From positions 52,557 through 116,556 of the forward strand of contig CANHGK010000007.1 in NCBI GenBank assembly GCA_947460235.1: 64,000 nucleotides of DNA. The letters are read 5' to 3'. This DNA comes from Paenibacillaceae bacterium (GTDB taxonomy: Bacteria > Bacillota > Bacilli > Paenibacillales > CANHGK01). The notes below the pieces were generated by a model. The model had not been told where the DNA came from. It did not search any database and saw only the letters and a list, made by a program, of their open reading frames with translations. Positions 40,041 through 48,194 of the stretch are shown here, in pieces. Within the stretch, counting starts at the first letter, position 1, and each line of letters begins with the position of its first letter. A program made the position numbers and the translations under genes.

Positions 40041-40957
40041 TGCTTTCAGGACGAATTGTGAAAGCGTTGAGCGGGTTTTACTATGTTCTGACCGTTGAGG
40101 AATCGCCGCGTACGATCACCTGTCGTGCACGAGGTATTTTTAAGCACAAAAAAAAGTTAGTCACACCGCTTGTTGGTGATCTTGTGACGATTGAATTGAG
40201 TAGTGATTCTGAAGGTACAGTGATGGAAGTAAGTTCACGTGGCTCTGAGTTAATTAGACCTCCAGTTGCAAACGTGGATCAAGTGATTCTCGTGTTTGCA
40301 GTGACAGATCCGGAATTACAGCCAGAACTGTTGGATAAGTTTTTATTATTCATTGAAAACGAACAGTTAACACCAATTATCGTATTTTCGAAAGCAGATT
40401 TAATTCAAGAAGACGATCGGGCGCTTGATCGACTAAAACAAATAAGTGATGCATACCGATCGATTGGTTATGACGTGTTTATATTAACTGGTGATGATTC
40501 AAATGATTTGGATATGTTATTGCGAAAAATGGACGGTCGTGTCAGCGTATTAGCAGGGCAATCGGGCGTTGGTAAATCGACGTTGTTGAATCGTTTGATG
40601 CCCATGGCACTTGTGCAAACCGGTGAAGTGAGCGCCAAACTTGGTCGCGGAAAACATACAACCAGACATGTCGAACTAATTGCTGTACCAGGTGCGGAGC
40701 ATTCCTTTCTCGCAGACACACCTGGATTTAGTCAATTAGATGTATCGTTATTGACTGCGGAACAGATTACAAATGGCTATCGGGAATTTTTAGATGTTCG
40801 CGATCAATGTAAATTTCGAGGATGTACTCACGTTCATGAACCAGATTGCGCAGTGATCCGGTTGTTGGCAGAAGGAGCAATTCATACGTTTCGGTATGAA
40901 AGCTATAAACAATGGATGAGTGAATGGACCGAACTGAAACGGAGGAGTAAGCGATGA
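40040..40957 (+). CDS. rsgA: Ribosome small subunit-dependent GTPase A
   Basis: 305 residues. An N-terminal OB fold is followed by a circularly permuted GTPase: FSKADL (G4) comes before GQSGVGKSTLLN (G1) and DTPGFSQ (G3). A C-terminal zinc site has C-x4-C-x-H-x5-C (QCKFRGCTHVHEPDCAV). It acts in late 30S maturation. It is known as CpgA in Bacillus, where PrkC phosphorylates it; the gene adjacency is conserved here. It overlaps rpe by four bases. Confidence 0.95.
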   Translation: MLSGRIVKALSGFYYVLTVEESPRTITCRARGIFKHKKKLVTPLVGDLVTIELSSDSEGTVMEVSSRGSELIRPPVANVDQVILVFAVTDPELQPELLDKFLLFIENEQLTPIIVFSKADLIQEDDRALDRLKQISDAYRSIGYDVFILTGDDSNDLDMLLRKMDGRVSVLAGQSGVGKSTLLNRLMPMALVQTGEVSAKLGRGKHTTRHVELIAVPGAEHSFLADTPGFSQLDVSLLTAEQITNGYREFLDVRDQCKFRGCTHVHEPDCAVIRLLAEGAIHTFRYESYKQWMSEWTELKRRSKR

Positions 40958-41610
40958 TTCGTATTGCACCATCATTACTATCCGCAAATTTTGCCTATTT
41001 GCGGGATGAAGTTCAAGATGTAGAACATGCAGGTGCAGATTGGTTGCATCTCGACGTAATGGATGGGCGATTCGTGCCGAATATTACATTCGGGCCACCG
41101 ATCATTCAATCGTTGCGCAAACATAGTCAGTTAGATTTTGATGTCCACTTAATGATTGTCGAACCTGAAAAATATGTTGACGCATTCGTACAGGCGGGAG
41201 CAAATGGAATCACTGTTCACCAAGAAGCTTCAATTCATTTACATCGTACGATTGGACAGATTCAGGCACACGGTATTCGTGCTGGGGTTGCGATTAATCC
41301 AGGCACATCATGGACGACGATTGAACCAGTCTTGGACATGGTCGATCTTGTGTTGGTGATGACTGTGAATCCTGGTTTTGGTGGGCAATCGTTTATTCCT
41401 TCCACACTTCGAAGCATCGAATCAATTGCGAATCGTGCAGTACAATTAGGCAAAAAGGATTTGTTCATACAAGTCGACGGCGGGATTCAAGAGGCGACTG
41501 CACAATCTGTCGTCAACGCAGGAGCAAATGTACTCGTTGCGGGGAATGCGGTATTCCAACATCCAGACCGAGCAATGGCGATTCAAAAATTACGCAAAGA
41601 TCGATCCTAA
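40954..41610 (+). CDS. rpe: Ribulose-phosphate 3-epimerase
   Basis: 218 residues, TIM barrel with the family motifs IAPSLLSANFAYL, HLDVMDGRFVPNITFG, DVHLMIVEP, VMTVNPGFGGQSF and QVDGGIQ. It interconverts ribulose-5-phosphate and xylulose-5-phosphate. It is the last gene of the cluster and is followed by a strong terminator. In Bacillus, thiN (yloS) comes next; here a secreted-protein gene on the other strand does. Confidence 0.96.
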   Translation: MIRIAPSLLSANFAYLRDEVQDVEHAGADWLHLDVMDGRFVPNITFGPPIIQSLRKHSQLDFDVHLMIVEPEKYVDAFVQAGANGITVHQEASIHLHRTIGQIQAHGIRAGVAINPGTSWTTIEPVLDMVDLVLVMTVNPGFGGQSFIPSTLRSIESIANRAVQLGKKDLFIQVDGGIQEATAQSVVNAGANVLVAGNAVFQHPDRAMAIQKLRKDRS

Positions 41611-41616
41611 TAAAAC

Positions 41617-41670
41617 AAGGTACATCAGATCGCTCAGAGAAGAGCGAAACGATGTACCTTTATTTTTTTT
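41617..41670. terminator. Bidirectional terminator after rpe
   Basis: AAGGTACATC and GATGTACCTT form the outer stem and CGCTC/GAGCG an inner stem, followed by TATTTTTTTT on plus and GTTTTATT on minus. Its T tract overlaps the stop codon of the minus-strand stalk-domain gene. Confidence 0.92.
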
Positions 41671-42814
41671 ATGCATTTTTATCGAGAATAATTAATGCGT
41701 GTGAAGCTGGTTTCCATTGTACTTCCGAGTTTAAGGATTCACCAATGAATCGAACCGGAACAACTGTGTGGCCGTTTTTCACTTGCGCTGGTGCATCCAA
41801 TTTGACTGGTTTATTATTGATAAATGCTGTACGTTGTCCAATAATCAAGCGAACAACTTGACCATCGCGTTGCATCGTCACCGCTTGAGCAGCAGGATCC
41901 CAGTTCACATTTGCATTTAATGATTCAGAGATAGGGCGGAATGGAAGTAGGTTGCGGCCATTCACAACAACAGGGTCAGTATCTAAATCCGTTTGAACAC
42001 CGTTCACAAATAATTTGAAGGAGGTATCACCGACTTGCAAATATGCATCAGATAATCGATCATAGGCATCCGTATATGCAGGATTTGATTGCAACACATG
42101 TTTTTGAACTTTAATGACATTGTCATAGTTTCCGATTTTTTCATAAACAGCGGACAATTGTTCAAGGAGTGAGAACAGTGCTTGTTGATCCATTGTACTG
42201 TTTACTAAGTTTGCCATCAACGCATCGGAATAAGAACTCACATCTTCATCCGTTACATCAGTTGACGTGTCTGAATCATCACTCAAATAACTGAAAAACT
42301 CGATGATTTGATCAACTGATAAATTATGTTTTAATAAACGGGAAATAATTTGATCTGAATCGAGTGATTTTGAAGATTCGATCAGACCTAACATTTGATC
42401 CATCGTATCTTGCTCAATTGTCGATTGATCATCGGTTGTTTGATCATCAATAATAAAAGGATTTTCATCATCGCTAGCATCTGTGTTGTCAACATTGTTT
42501 TGTTCTGCCCAGTCGGAAGCTGTACCGCAAATCGGTTCATCATCAGGGGTATCACCGTCTTGGCAAATCAATTCATCGTCTTCTGGATATGCATCTGGAT
42601 TGGTTTCATCAAATAAAACCTCATCTTCAGACTGTTGATTATCATATGTATTGTCATTTAGATAATCGGGTGGAGTCAAATCTTCTAAGCCAAACTGTTG
42701 TGCAATGTGGTGCGGGGATTGATATGATTTTGCAAGCCCAACTGGGCTAGCGATCGTGCCGAAAAGACTGATTAACGATACAATTGCGAGTGAACGTTTC
42801 ATCCATGGTTTCAT
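41669..42814 (-). CDS. Secreted acidic protein with copper-amine-oxidase-N ('stalk') domain, riboswitch-controlled
   Basis: 381 residues; ATG has AGGAGGCG upstream. An N-terminal signal peptide (KRSLAIVSLISLFGTIASPVG) is followed by a very acidic, Asp/Glu-rich low-complexity stretch (about 45-145). A helical middle region holds a TPR-like pair (about 205-262, LEQLSAVYEKIGNYDNVI). The C-terminus (about 268-381) is a Cu-amine-oxidase N1 domain with NGRNLLPFRPISESL and NGHTVVPVRFIGESL. This domain is common in Paenibacillus-type exported proteins and is not itself an oxidase. A c-di-GMP-I riboswitch with terminator precedes the gene, so it probably acts in surface or biofilm behaviour; this is inference. 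Confidence 0.85.
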   Translation of the reverse strand: MKPWMKRSLAIVSLISLFGTIASPVGLAKSYQSPHHIAQQFGLEDLTPPDYLNDNTYDNQQSEDEVLFDETNPDAYPEDDELICQDGDTPDDEPICGTASDWAEQNNVDNTDASDDENPFIIDDQTTDDQSTIEQDTMDQMLGLIESSKSLDSDQIISRLLKHNLSVDQIIEFFSYLSDDSDTSTDVTDEDVSSYSDALMANLVNSTMDQQALFSLLEQLSAVYEKIGNYDNVIKVQKHVLQSNPAYTDAYDRLSDAYLQVGDTSFKLFVNGVQTDLDTDPVVVNGRNLLPFRPISESLNANVNWDPAAQAVTMQRDGQVVRLIIGQRTAFINNKPVKLDAPAQVKNGHTVVPVRFIGESLNSEVQWKPASHALIILDKNA

Positions 42815-42867
42815 AAGTAACGCCTCCTAAGTTATGTTGGAGATCCGTTTTAGCCAGGTTGGACGCA

Positions 42868-42907
42868 AAATAAAAACGCCTTTCCTGACATAAGCCGGAA
42901 AGACGTT
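42868..42907 (-). terminator. Riboswitch expression-platform terminator
   Basis: On the minus strand ACGTCTTTCC pairs with GGAAAGGCGT (one mismatch or G-U) and is followed by TTTTATTTT. It lies between the c-di-GMP aptamer and the stalk-domain gene. Its loop side carries UCCGGC, which can instead pair with the GCCGGA at the 3' end of the aptamer (42936-42941). Confidence 0.8.
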
Positions 42908-42933
42908 GACGGTTGTGTTTGCAACTGTTCACT

Positions 42934-43020
42934 CGTCCGGCAACTGGCTGGCGTAGGATTGCGAGATCGCATCCCTTAGCCCCTATAGCTTTGCGTCATC
43001 ACTTTTCAATGATTTAGCCT
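42934..43020 (-). ncRNA. Cyclic di-GMP-I (GEMM-I) riboswitch aptamer
   Basis: Reading the minus strand: GGCUAAAUCAUU, a GAAA tetraloop hairpin (AUCAUU-GAAA-AGUGAU), the invariant GACGCAAAGC, then GGGGCUAAGG (tetraloop receptor side), a variable hairpin (GCGAUCUCGC) and the closing CAGCCAGUUGCCGG. These match the GEMM-I consensus in order. It lies about 120 bases ahead of the stalk-protein start, with a terminator between. The aptamer 3' strand competes with the terminator 5' side, which would make c-di-GMP binding favour termination. That direction is inference. Whether the ligand is c-di-GMP or cGAMP cannot be told by eye. Confidence 0.9.
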
Positions 43021-43096
43021 TTTTCGGATCTAAATTTTATTGTTCGGTATTTTGTGAAAGGGCTTACATTTTTGTTCGCCCAAACTTGATACTTTT

Positions 43097-43125
43097 ATTG
43101 TGCATAATCAAATCGATTTTGTCAA
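43097..43125 (-). promoter_or_regulatory. Candidate SigA promoter driving the riboswitch transcript
   Basis: A perfect TTGACA on the minus strand, 17 bases, then CACAAT. Transcription would begin about 70 bases before the aptamer. Confidence 0.55.
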
Positions 43126-43172
43126 CACTGAATAGTCTAAAAATTATAAATATAATTATTATTTATTTTGAA

Positions 43173-43201
43173 TCACATTTTCAACGAAGTGGGCATAAAG
43201 T
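43173..43201 (+). promoter_or_regulatory. Candidate SigE promoter for spoVM
   Basis: TCACATT (6 of 7 with the SigE -35 KMATATT), 14 bases, CATAAAGT (6 of 8 with CATACAHT), about 37 bases ahead of spoVM. In B. subtilis spoVM is transcribed by SigE. Confidence 0.5.
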
Positions 43202-43237
43202 GTAATCAACGATATCGTCAAGGAGCGTGGAAGAGAC

Positions 43238-43324
43238 ATGAAATTTTATACGATTCGATTACCCAAAATGCTTGGCGGGTTCGTGCGCATGTTGCTTGAA
43301 TTTTCGAAAAGAGAAGAAAAATAA
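43238..43324 (+). CDS. spoVM: Stage V sporulation protein M
   Basis: 28 codons, MKFYTIRLPKMLGGFVRMLL followed by EFSKREEK. It is nearly identical over the first 20 positions to the 26-residue SpoVM of B. subtilis, including Pro9 and the amphipathic helix pattern. SpoVM recognises the positively curved forespore membrane and anchors SpoIVA to start coat assembly. The charged tail is slightly longer. An AAGGAG precedes the ATG at a longish 12 bases. The position between rpe and rpmB is the same as in Bacillus, which strongly supports the call. Confidence 0.93.
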   Translation: MKFYTIRLPKMLGGFVRMLLEFSKREEK

Positions 43325-43349
43325 TTAAACAGGTAGTAGACATGAAAGA

Positions 43350-43395
43350 AGGCTGTTTCCACAACCAAAAGTTGTAGAAGCAGCCTGTACATTTT
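43350..43395. terminator. Bidirectional terminator between spoVM and rpmB
   Basis: A 16-base imperfect stem (AGGCTGTTTCCACAAC with GTTGTAGAAGCAGCCT) has a CAAAA loop. ATTTTC follows on plus and TCTTTC on minus. Confidence 0.75.
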
Positions 43396-43411
43396 CATGA
43401 ACAATAATTCA

Positions 43412-43600
43412 CTATACGCGAGCGATTTTGCCCGATTTCAATGCGCGAGTGCTTACGTAAACACGTTTTGGTTTACCGTCGACCATAATCCGCACTTTTT
43501 GAACGTTTACGCCCCAAGTACGCTTCGTTTTGTTGTTCGCATGAGAAACGTTGTTGCCTTGTTTTGGCGCTTTTCCAGTAATAAAACACTTTCTCGACAT
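43412..43600 (-). CDS. rpmB: 50S ribosomal protein L28
   Basis: 62 residues beginning [20 protein letters not shown] and ending [13 protein letters not shown], a textbook bacterial L28. ATG at 43600 has AGGAGG nine bases upstream; the longer frame runs through the leader hairpin. It contains one cysteine only, so it is the zinc-free form. It is transcribed alone from a strong promoter. Confidence 0.97.
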   Translation of the reverse strand: MSRKCFITGKAPKQGNNVSHANNKTKRTWGVNVQKVRIMVDGKPKRVYVSTRALKSGKIARV

Positions 43601-43613
43601 GATTACACCTCCT

Positions 43614-43642
43614 AAAAACCCGTGCAAATTGCATCTTCGGGT
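43614..43642 (-). promoter_or_regulatory. Attenuator-like hairpin in the rpmB leader
   Basis: On the minus strand ACCCG-AAGA-TGCAA-T-TTGCA-CGGGT is followed by TTTT and then directly by the AGGAGG of rpmB. This has the form of an intrinsic terminator placed right before the ribosome-binding site. It may attenuate or autoregulate L28 synthesis; unproven. Confidence 0.5.
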
Positions 43643-43667
43643 ACCGGTTCAACACAGACACTCGAAT

Positions 43668-43696
43668 ATGATATCATAGCGTTATTGCCGAGTCAA
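43668..43696 (-). promoter_or_regulatory. SigA promoter for rpmB
   Basis: TTGACT, 17 bases, TATCAT on the minus strand; both boxes match the consensus at 5 of 6. It lies about 70 bases ahead of the start. Confidence 0.7.
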
Positions 43697-43714
43697 CGAT
43701 ACCTATTGTACAAT
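43685..43714 (+). promoter_or_regulatory. SigA promoter for yloU, overlapping the rpmB promoter
   Basis: TTGCCG, 18 bases, TACAAT on plus, about 34 bases ahead of yloU. Its -35 region overlaps the spacer and -35 of the rpmB promoter, so polymerases should exclude each other. Confidence 0.5.
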
Positions 43715-43747
43715 AAAAGTAAATTTCACAGATATGGAGTGATGATC

Positions 43748-44134
43748 ATGGCAATGGAATGGCGCAGTGAACTTGGTTTAGTTACAGTATCAAATGAGGT
43801 AATCCGTCGGTTAGCAGGAGTAGCCGTTTTGGATTGCGAGGGTTTAGTTGGCATGGCATCACGTGAAAAAGTAAAAGATGGGATCGCTGAAGTTCTCGGG
43901 ATCGAGAATTTGTCCAAAGGGATCGAAGTACACGCTAAAGATGGTCAGGTCAGCGTAGACATGTATATCATTATTAATTATGGTACGGTCATTTCAGATG
44001 TTGCGCGTACAGTGCAGGATAAAGTGTATACCACGTTACACCGTTTAACCGGTTTGAATTTGAATTCAGTAAATGTATATGTGCAAGGTATTCGCACAAA
44101 AACGGAACAACCGTTAATTGCAATTAGACCGTAA
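43748..44134 (+). CDS. yloU: Asp23/Gls24 family envelope stress protein YloU
   Basis: 128 residues starting MAMEWRSELGLVTVSNEVI. GGAGTG lies six bases ahead of this ATG; ATG at 43742 or 43754 are alternatives. The family core SREKVKDGIAEVLGIENLSKGIEV and VDMYIIINYGTVISDVARTVQ is present. Asp23 proteins are membrane-associated stress proteins of unclear biochemistry. The order rpmB (divergent)-yloU-degV gene-recG is as in Bacillus. Confidence 0.9.
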   Translation: MAMEWRSELGLVTVSNEVIRRLAGVAVLDCEGLVGMASREKVKDGIAEVLGIENLSKGIEVHAKDGQVSVDMYIIINYGTVISDVARTVQDKVYTTLHRLTGLNLNSVNVYVQGIRTKTEQPLIAIRP

Positions 44135-44159
44135 TGAACCATCTCCGTAGGAGGGTATC

Positions 44160-45032
44160 ATGCTGAATCCGAAAGTTTTCATTGTTACTGATAGCGCAGC
44201 AGACTTAATTCCTTCTGAACGGATGAGCAATGAGATCCGCGTCGTACCACTTACGATTTTTTTTGATGAACAAACGTATTTAGATGGTGAAACGATACAG
44301 GCGACTGGTTTTTATCAACAGTGGAAAAAGTCAGACATTGATCCTACAACTTCTCCGCCATCACCAGATCAGTTTTATCATGTATATCGCGAAATTTTGG
44401 ACAAGCATCCAGATTCGAGAATTTTATCCATTCATTTAAGTGAAAATCTTAGCAATACACTTCGTTCTGCTAAGTTGGCTAAAAGTATGTTTTCCAAAAA
44501 TGATCGAATTCAACTTTATAACAGTAAATCTGCTTCATTTGGATTTGGTAGACTCGTATTGAAGGCAGCTGCAATGGCGAAAAGTGGTTCGACAATTGAA
44601 GAGATCGTCAAATCACTTGACCGTGTTCGCGAAAAACAACGTTTCTTTTTACTTGTCGATTCACTTGATCATTTACACCGAGGTGGACGTATCGGTAGCG
44701 CCTCGGTTGTTATCGGTTCGATATTCAACATGAAACCAATTTTGACGGTCGATGATGACGGTAAAATTGCACAGTTTGACAAGGGGAATGGCCGAAAAGG
44801 TGCAATTAAAAAACTTATTCAATCCCTACTTAACACATTTGGGACGAGAAAAATAACTTTAACAATCATGCATGCAGAAGGACTGGAGTTTGCGGAATTA
44901 ATAGATGAATTATGTTGCGCGAAACTAACGATTGATCATGTATCCTATCGGTTGGTTAGTCCGGCAATTGCCACGCATGTTGGAATCGGAGCGGTTGCAA
45001 TTTTGGCGAGGTGTGAAGATGATTTCAAATAA
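44160..45032 (+). CDS. DegV family fatty-acid-binding protein
   Basis: 290 residues starting MLNPKVFIVTDSAADLIPSE with GGAGG upstream. It shows the DegV fold: TSPPSPDQFY, SENLSNTLRSAKLAK, the SKSASFGFGRLVLKAA switch and the LHRGGRIGSAS loop. DegV/FakB proteins present fatty acids to FakA kinases. The adjacent YloU homologue and the missing yloV (fakA-like) gene make the partner uncertain. The 3' end overlaps recG by 14 bases. Confidence 0.9.
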   Translation: MLNPKVFIVTDSAADLIPSERMSNEIRVVPLTIFFDEQTYLDGETIQATGFYQQWKKSDIDPTTSPPSPDQFYHVYREILDKHPDSRILSIHLSENLSNTLRSAKLAKSMFSKNDRIQLYNSKSASFGFGRLVLKAAAMAKSGSTIEEIVKSLDRVREKQRFFLLVDSLDHLHRGGRIGSASVVIGSIFNMKPILTVDDDGKIAQFDKGNGRKGAIKKLIQSLLNTFGTRKITLTIMHAEGLEFAELIDELCCAKLTIDHVSYRLVSPAIATHVGIGAVAILARCEDDFK

Positions 45033-47088
45033 GCTCGTAATCGAAAAGCTCCCGGTATCGAAAGTAACGGGAGTTACTTCGCAAAAAGCGGCGCTACTAC
45101 AAGAATTGGGCGTGCAAACGGTGCTCGATTTGTTGTGGTTGGCGCCGTCTCGTTTTGAAGATTTTCGGATTCAGCCGTGGACAGAAGTCCGCGATGGAGA
45201 AAAAGTGACCTTAAATGCGAATATTCAAGGCGTTCCGGTGCTATCAAGGTATGGGGGTAAGCGGTCGCGCGTAATGGCTCGATTTTTTAGCGATCCGATT
45301 TCGTTCCAAGCGGTGTGGTTTAACCAGCCGTTTATGCAGCCGCTTTTGCAAGGAAGTGGGGAGTGGATGCTCACGGGGAAATGGGATGCTCGTCTGCGGC
45401 AATTGACGGTTAGTGCTTGTGAACGGATGGATGCTGGTCATACGTCAGTACGAGCTGGCACGGTGCAACCGGTATATCCATTGGTGGCAGGATTAACGCA
45501 AGGATGGGTACGTAAAGTAATGCAGATCGCGCTAGAGAAGTTCGCAACGCATGCTGTAGAATGGATTCCTGAAGAATGGTTGGCGCGTCTGGGTTTGCTT
45601 GGAATTTCGGATGCGTTTGTTGGGTTACATCAACCGAGGGATCATGCACACGGTCAAGCGGCCCGGAAGCGTTTTGCGTATGAAGAATGTTTTATGTTTC
45701 AGTCACGATTATTTGCTTCGAAACAAGCAAATAAAAAAACGGGCGAAGGCATTGCCATGTCTATTGATCGCGAAGCGGTACGCCATATGGTGCTTGAACT
45801 GCCATTTAAGTTAACGACTGGTCAAAAGTATGTCATTAAAGATATTTTGGAAGATCTGGAGGCGCCATCAATCATGCAACGATTGTTGCAAGGAGATGTC
45901 GGTTCCGGCAAAACTGTCGTAGCTGCAGTCGCCGCTTATGCAGCGTTTACCGCGGACGCACAGTCAGCATTTATGGTTCCAACTGAGCTTTTGGCGGAAC
46001 AACAGGCAAGGGCTATGAAGAAATTTTTGCAACCGCACGGGGTTGAAGTCGCTTTGTTAACCGGAAGTACGACAGAGCGCAATCGCCGGGAATTACTTGC
46101 GGGATTGCAATTGGGATTGATTCATGTGTTGATTGGAACACATGCACTTATCCAAGACGATGTACATTTCCGTAAATTAGGGTTTGTTGTGATTGATGAA
46201 CAACATCGTTTTGGCGTACAACAACGCGCGACACTTCGTGAAAAAGGGCTCGCGCCAGATGTGCTGACCATGACAGCGACGCCAATCCCTCGCACGTTGG
46301 CAATAACGATTTGGGGGGATTTGGATGTTTCTACACTCCGCGAAAAACCAGCTGGTAGGCAACCGATTGAAACATTTTGGCTTAGACACGATCAATTAAT
46401 GAGTGCGATTCAGCGCGTGAAAGAATCGCTCAGCGAAGGACGACAGTTATATGTCATTTGTCCGTTGATCGAAGAATCGGAAATGTTAGACGTTCAAAAT
46501 GCAGTGGACACCCAAATCCAATTTCAACAAGCATTATCGTCATATGTTGTCGGATTACTGCATGGTCGACTAACGAACGCGGAAAAAGAAGGCGTGATGC
46601 GACAATTTGTCGATGGAACGATTCACGCGCTCGTTTCGACAACCGTTGTTGAAGTTGGGGTCGATGTTCCGAACGCGACAGAAATGATTATTTTGGATTC
46701 GGATCGGTTCGGATTGTCACAATTGCATCAGTTGCGCGGACGTGTTGGGCGGGGAATCCATCGCTCGAGATGTTGGTTAATTGCTGATCCCAAGAGCGAA
46801 AATGGCAAACAACGGATGCAGGCGATGACGGATACGGAAGATGGATTCGAAATTGCTAGACGTGATTTAGAACTGCGCGGACCAGGTGATTATTTTGGGA
46901 CGAAACAAAGTGGAATTCCGACATTTCGGTTTGTCGATGTGTTACTCGACGCAGGAATTATGGAGCAAGCACGTGATGATGTCGCAGACCTATGGCGTGA
47001 CGGGAAAATATGGACGGATCCTCAGTTTTCAGAACTACGGGGTCGAATGAATGCACTCCAAATCGTTGAACAACGAATGAAAGATTGA
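45019..47088 (+). CDS. recG: ATP-dependent DNA helicase RecG
   Basis: 689 residues from ATG at 45019, with GAGGTG just upstream. The N-terminal wedge/OB domain (about 30-170) is followed by helicase motifs LLQGDVGSGKTVVA, VIDEQHRFGVQQR (DEQH), MTATPIPRTL, STTVVEVGVDVPN and QLRGRVGRG, and the C-terminal RDLELRGPGDYFGTKQSG wedge-contact region. It reverses stalled forks and processes R-loops. It overlaps the degV gene, so translation is coupled. A terminator begins inside the stop codon. Confidence 0.95.
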   Translation: MISNKLVIEKLPVSKVTGVTSQKAALLQELGVQTVLDLLWLAPSRFEDFRIQPWTEVRDGEKVTLNANIQGVPVLSRYGGKRSRVMARFFSDPISFQAVWFNQPFMQPLLQGSGEWMLTGKWDARLRQLTVSACERMDAGHTSVRAGTVQPVYPLVAGLTQGWVRKVMQIALEKFATHAVEWIPEEWLARLGLLGISDAFVGLHQPRDHAHGQAARKRFAYEECFMFQSRLFASKQANKKTGEGIAMSIDREAVRHMVLELPFKLTTGQKYVIKDILEDLEAPSIMQRLLQGDVGSGKTVVAAVAAYAAFTADAQSAFMVPTELLAEQQARAMKKFLQPHGVEVALLTGSTTERNRRELLAGLQLGLIHVLIGTHALIQDDVHFRKLGFVVIDEQHRFGVQQRATLREKGLAPDVLTMTATPIPRTLAITIWGDLDVSTLREKPAGRQPIETFWLRHDQLMSAIQRVKESLSEGRQLYVICPLIEESEMLDVQNAVDTQIQFQQALSSYVVGLLHGRLTNAEKEGVMRQFVDGTIHALVSTTVVEVGVDVPNATEMIILDSDRFGLSQLHQLRGRVGRGIHRSRCWLIADPKSENGKQRMQAMTDTEDGFEIARRDLELRGPGDYFGTKQSGIPTFRFVDVLLDAGIMEQARDDVADLWRDGKIWTDPQFSELRGRMNALQIVEQRMKD

Positions 47089-47140
47089 CAGGTTTCCTGA
47101 ACTCGCATTTGTGCGAGATTGTGGAAGCCTGTCTTTTTTT
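47087..47140 (+). terminator. Terminator after recG
   Basis: GACAGGTTTCC pairs with GGAAGCCTGTC, with an inner CTCGCA/TGCGAG hairpin, followed by TTTTTTT. The stem begins within the recG stop codon. Confidence 0.9.
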
Positions 47141-47237
47141 CATGGAAAAAAGTTATTTTCTTGTTACACAAATAGACAGACTATCTAAACCAATCGTTGG
47201 TATATTTATCCCCTGAACTGGATATGGAGGCTGATGC

Positions 47238-48152
47238 ATGACGGAAACGTGGGTGTGGATCGGAATGAATTCGGTTGCTTGTGCTGTGCTATTGATGGCA
47301 ACGAAGTGGATTCGATCGCTTCGAGGCGCTTGGTGGAGAATTGGAGTTGTTGCACTGCTCGTTGGCGGATTGTCGATATGGCAGTTTCAGCCGCTCTGGT
47401 TAAACAGTCTGTTAATTGCAATTTGTACCATTTGGATGGCTTTCGAATGGCGTGGATGGTCAGATGCTTATTGGAACACGTTGACCTTTTTAATGCTCGA
47501 AGGTGTTATTTTGATTTCTTCAAATCTCGCGCTAGCGATTCACTCTGGTTTTTCAATGCTCCCAGAATGGTTCGGATTTGGCGCAGAAGGCGCTTGGGTG
47601 TGGCTAGATCAACTGCAATTCGAACCATATGTGATTGCGCTGAAAAGTGTTTTTGTTATTTTATTCATTTTAATAAGTTCTGTTCTTTGGGAGCGCGTTC
47701 GTCGAATGAATGCCAGAAACCGAACGATCGGTGAACAAATTGGTGCTGGGAAAATTGTGTGGAAAGGAATGCCATGGTTCGGAACGGTATTTATTGATTC
47801 GGGTAATCAACTTCGTGACCCAGTCAGCGGAAAAACAGCAGTCATCATGGAAGTTACTAGCGCGAGCAGATGTTGGCGTAATCAAATCATTCCCAAACGT
47901 GTTCAAGCGCCACTTCATGAATTGTATGATCAGATGCTCGGTATGAATCCATTACAAGCAAAATCGTGGCGAGTCATTCCATATCGGACGATTCAGCGTG
48001 ACGAAGAACATTCCAATATGGGTATGCTCGCGTTTCGGGCGGACCGAATTGAATTGGATGGGCGTTTGATTCAAGCGGAATGGGTCGCACTTACGGAACA
48101 GCAATTTTGCGGGAATGAAGCATTTCAAGTCATTTATCCGCTCTCAAACTGA
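47238..48152 (+). CDS. spoIIGA: Sporulation sigma-E factor processing peptidase
   Basis: 304 residues, ATG with GGAGG upstream. The N-terminal half has about five membrane segments (to about residue 155). The cytoplasmic half has the aspartic-protease motif FIDSGNQLRDP (about 190-200). In B. subtilis this membrane protease, triggered by SpoIIR, cleaves pro-SigE in the mother cell. sigE lies directly downstream. The 97-base leader has TATATT (about 47191) as a possible -10. I could not see a convincing Spo0A box, although the B. subtilis operon depends on Spo0A. Confidence 0.92.
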   Translation: MTETWVWIGMNSVACAVLLMATKWIRSLRGAWWRIGVVALLVGGLSIWQFQPLWLNSLLIAICTIWMAFEWRGWSDAYWNTLTFLMLEGVILISSNLALAIHSGFSMLPEWFGFGAEGAWVWLDQLQFEPYVIALKSVFVILFILISSVLWERVRRMNARNRTIGEQIGAGKIVWKGMPWFGTVFIDSGNQLRDPVSGKTAVIMEVTSASRCWRNQIIPKRVQAPLHELYDQMLGMNPLQAKSWRVIPYRTIQRDEEHSNMGMLAFRADRIELDGRLIQAEWVALTEQQFCGNEAFQVIYPLSN

Positions 48153-48194
48153 TTGATACATAGTTAATCATTATACTTTTAAGGAGGAAATAAC

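Noticed and set aside
47141..47237. Spo0A-controlled promoter before spoIIGA
   Set aside because: A TATATT box exists, but I could not find a TGNCGAA-type 0A box or a well-placed -35, so it was not listed.
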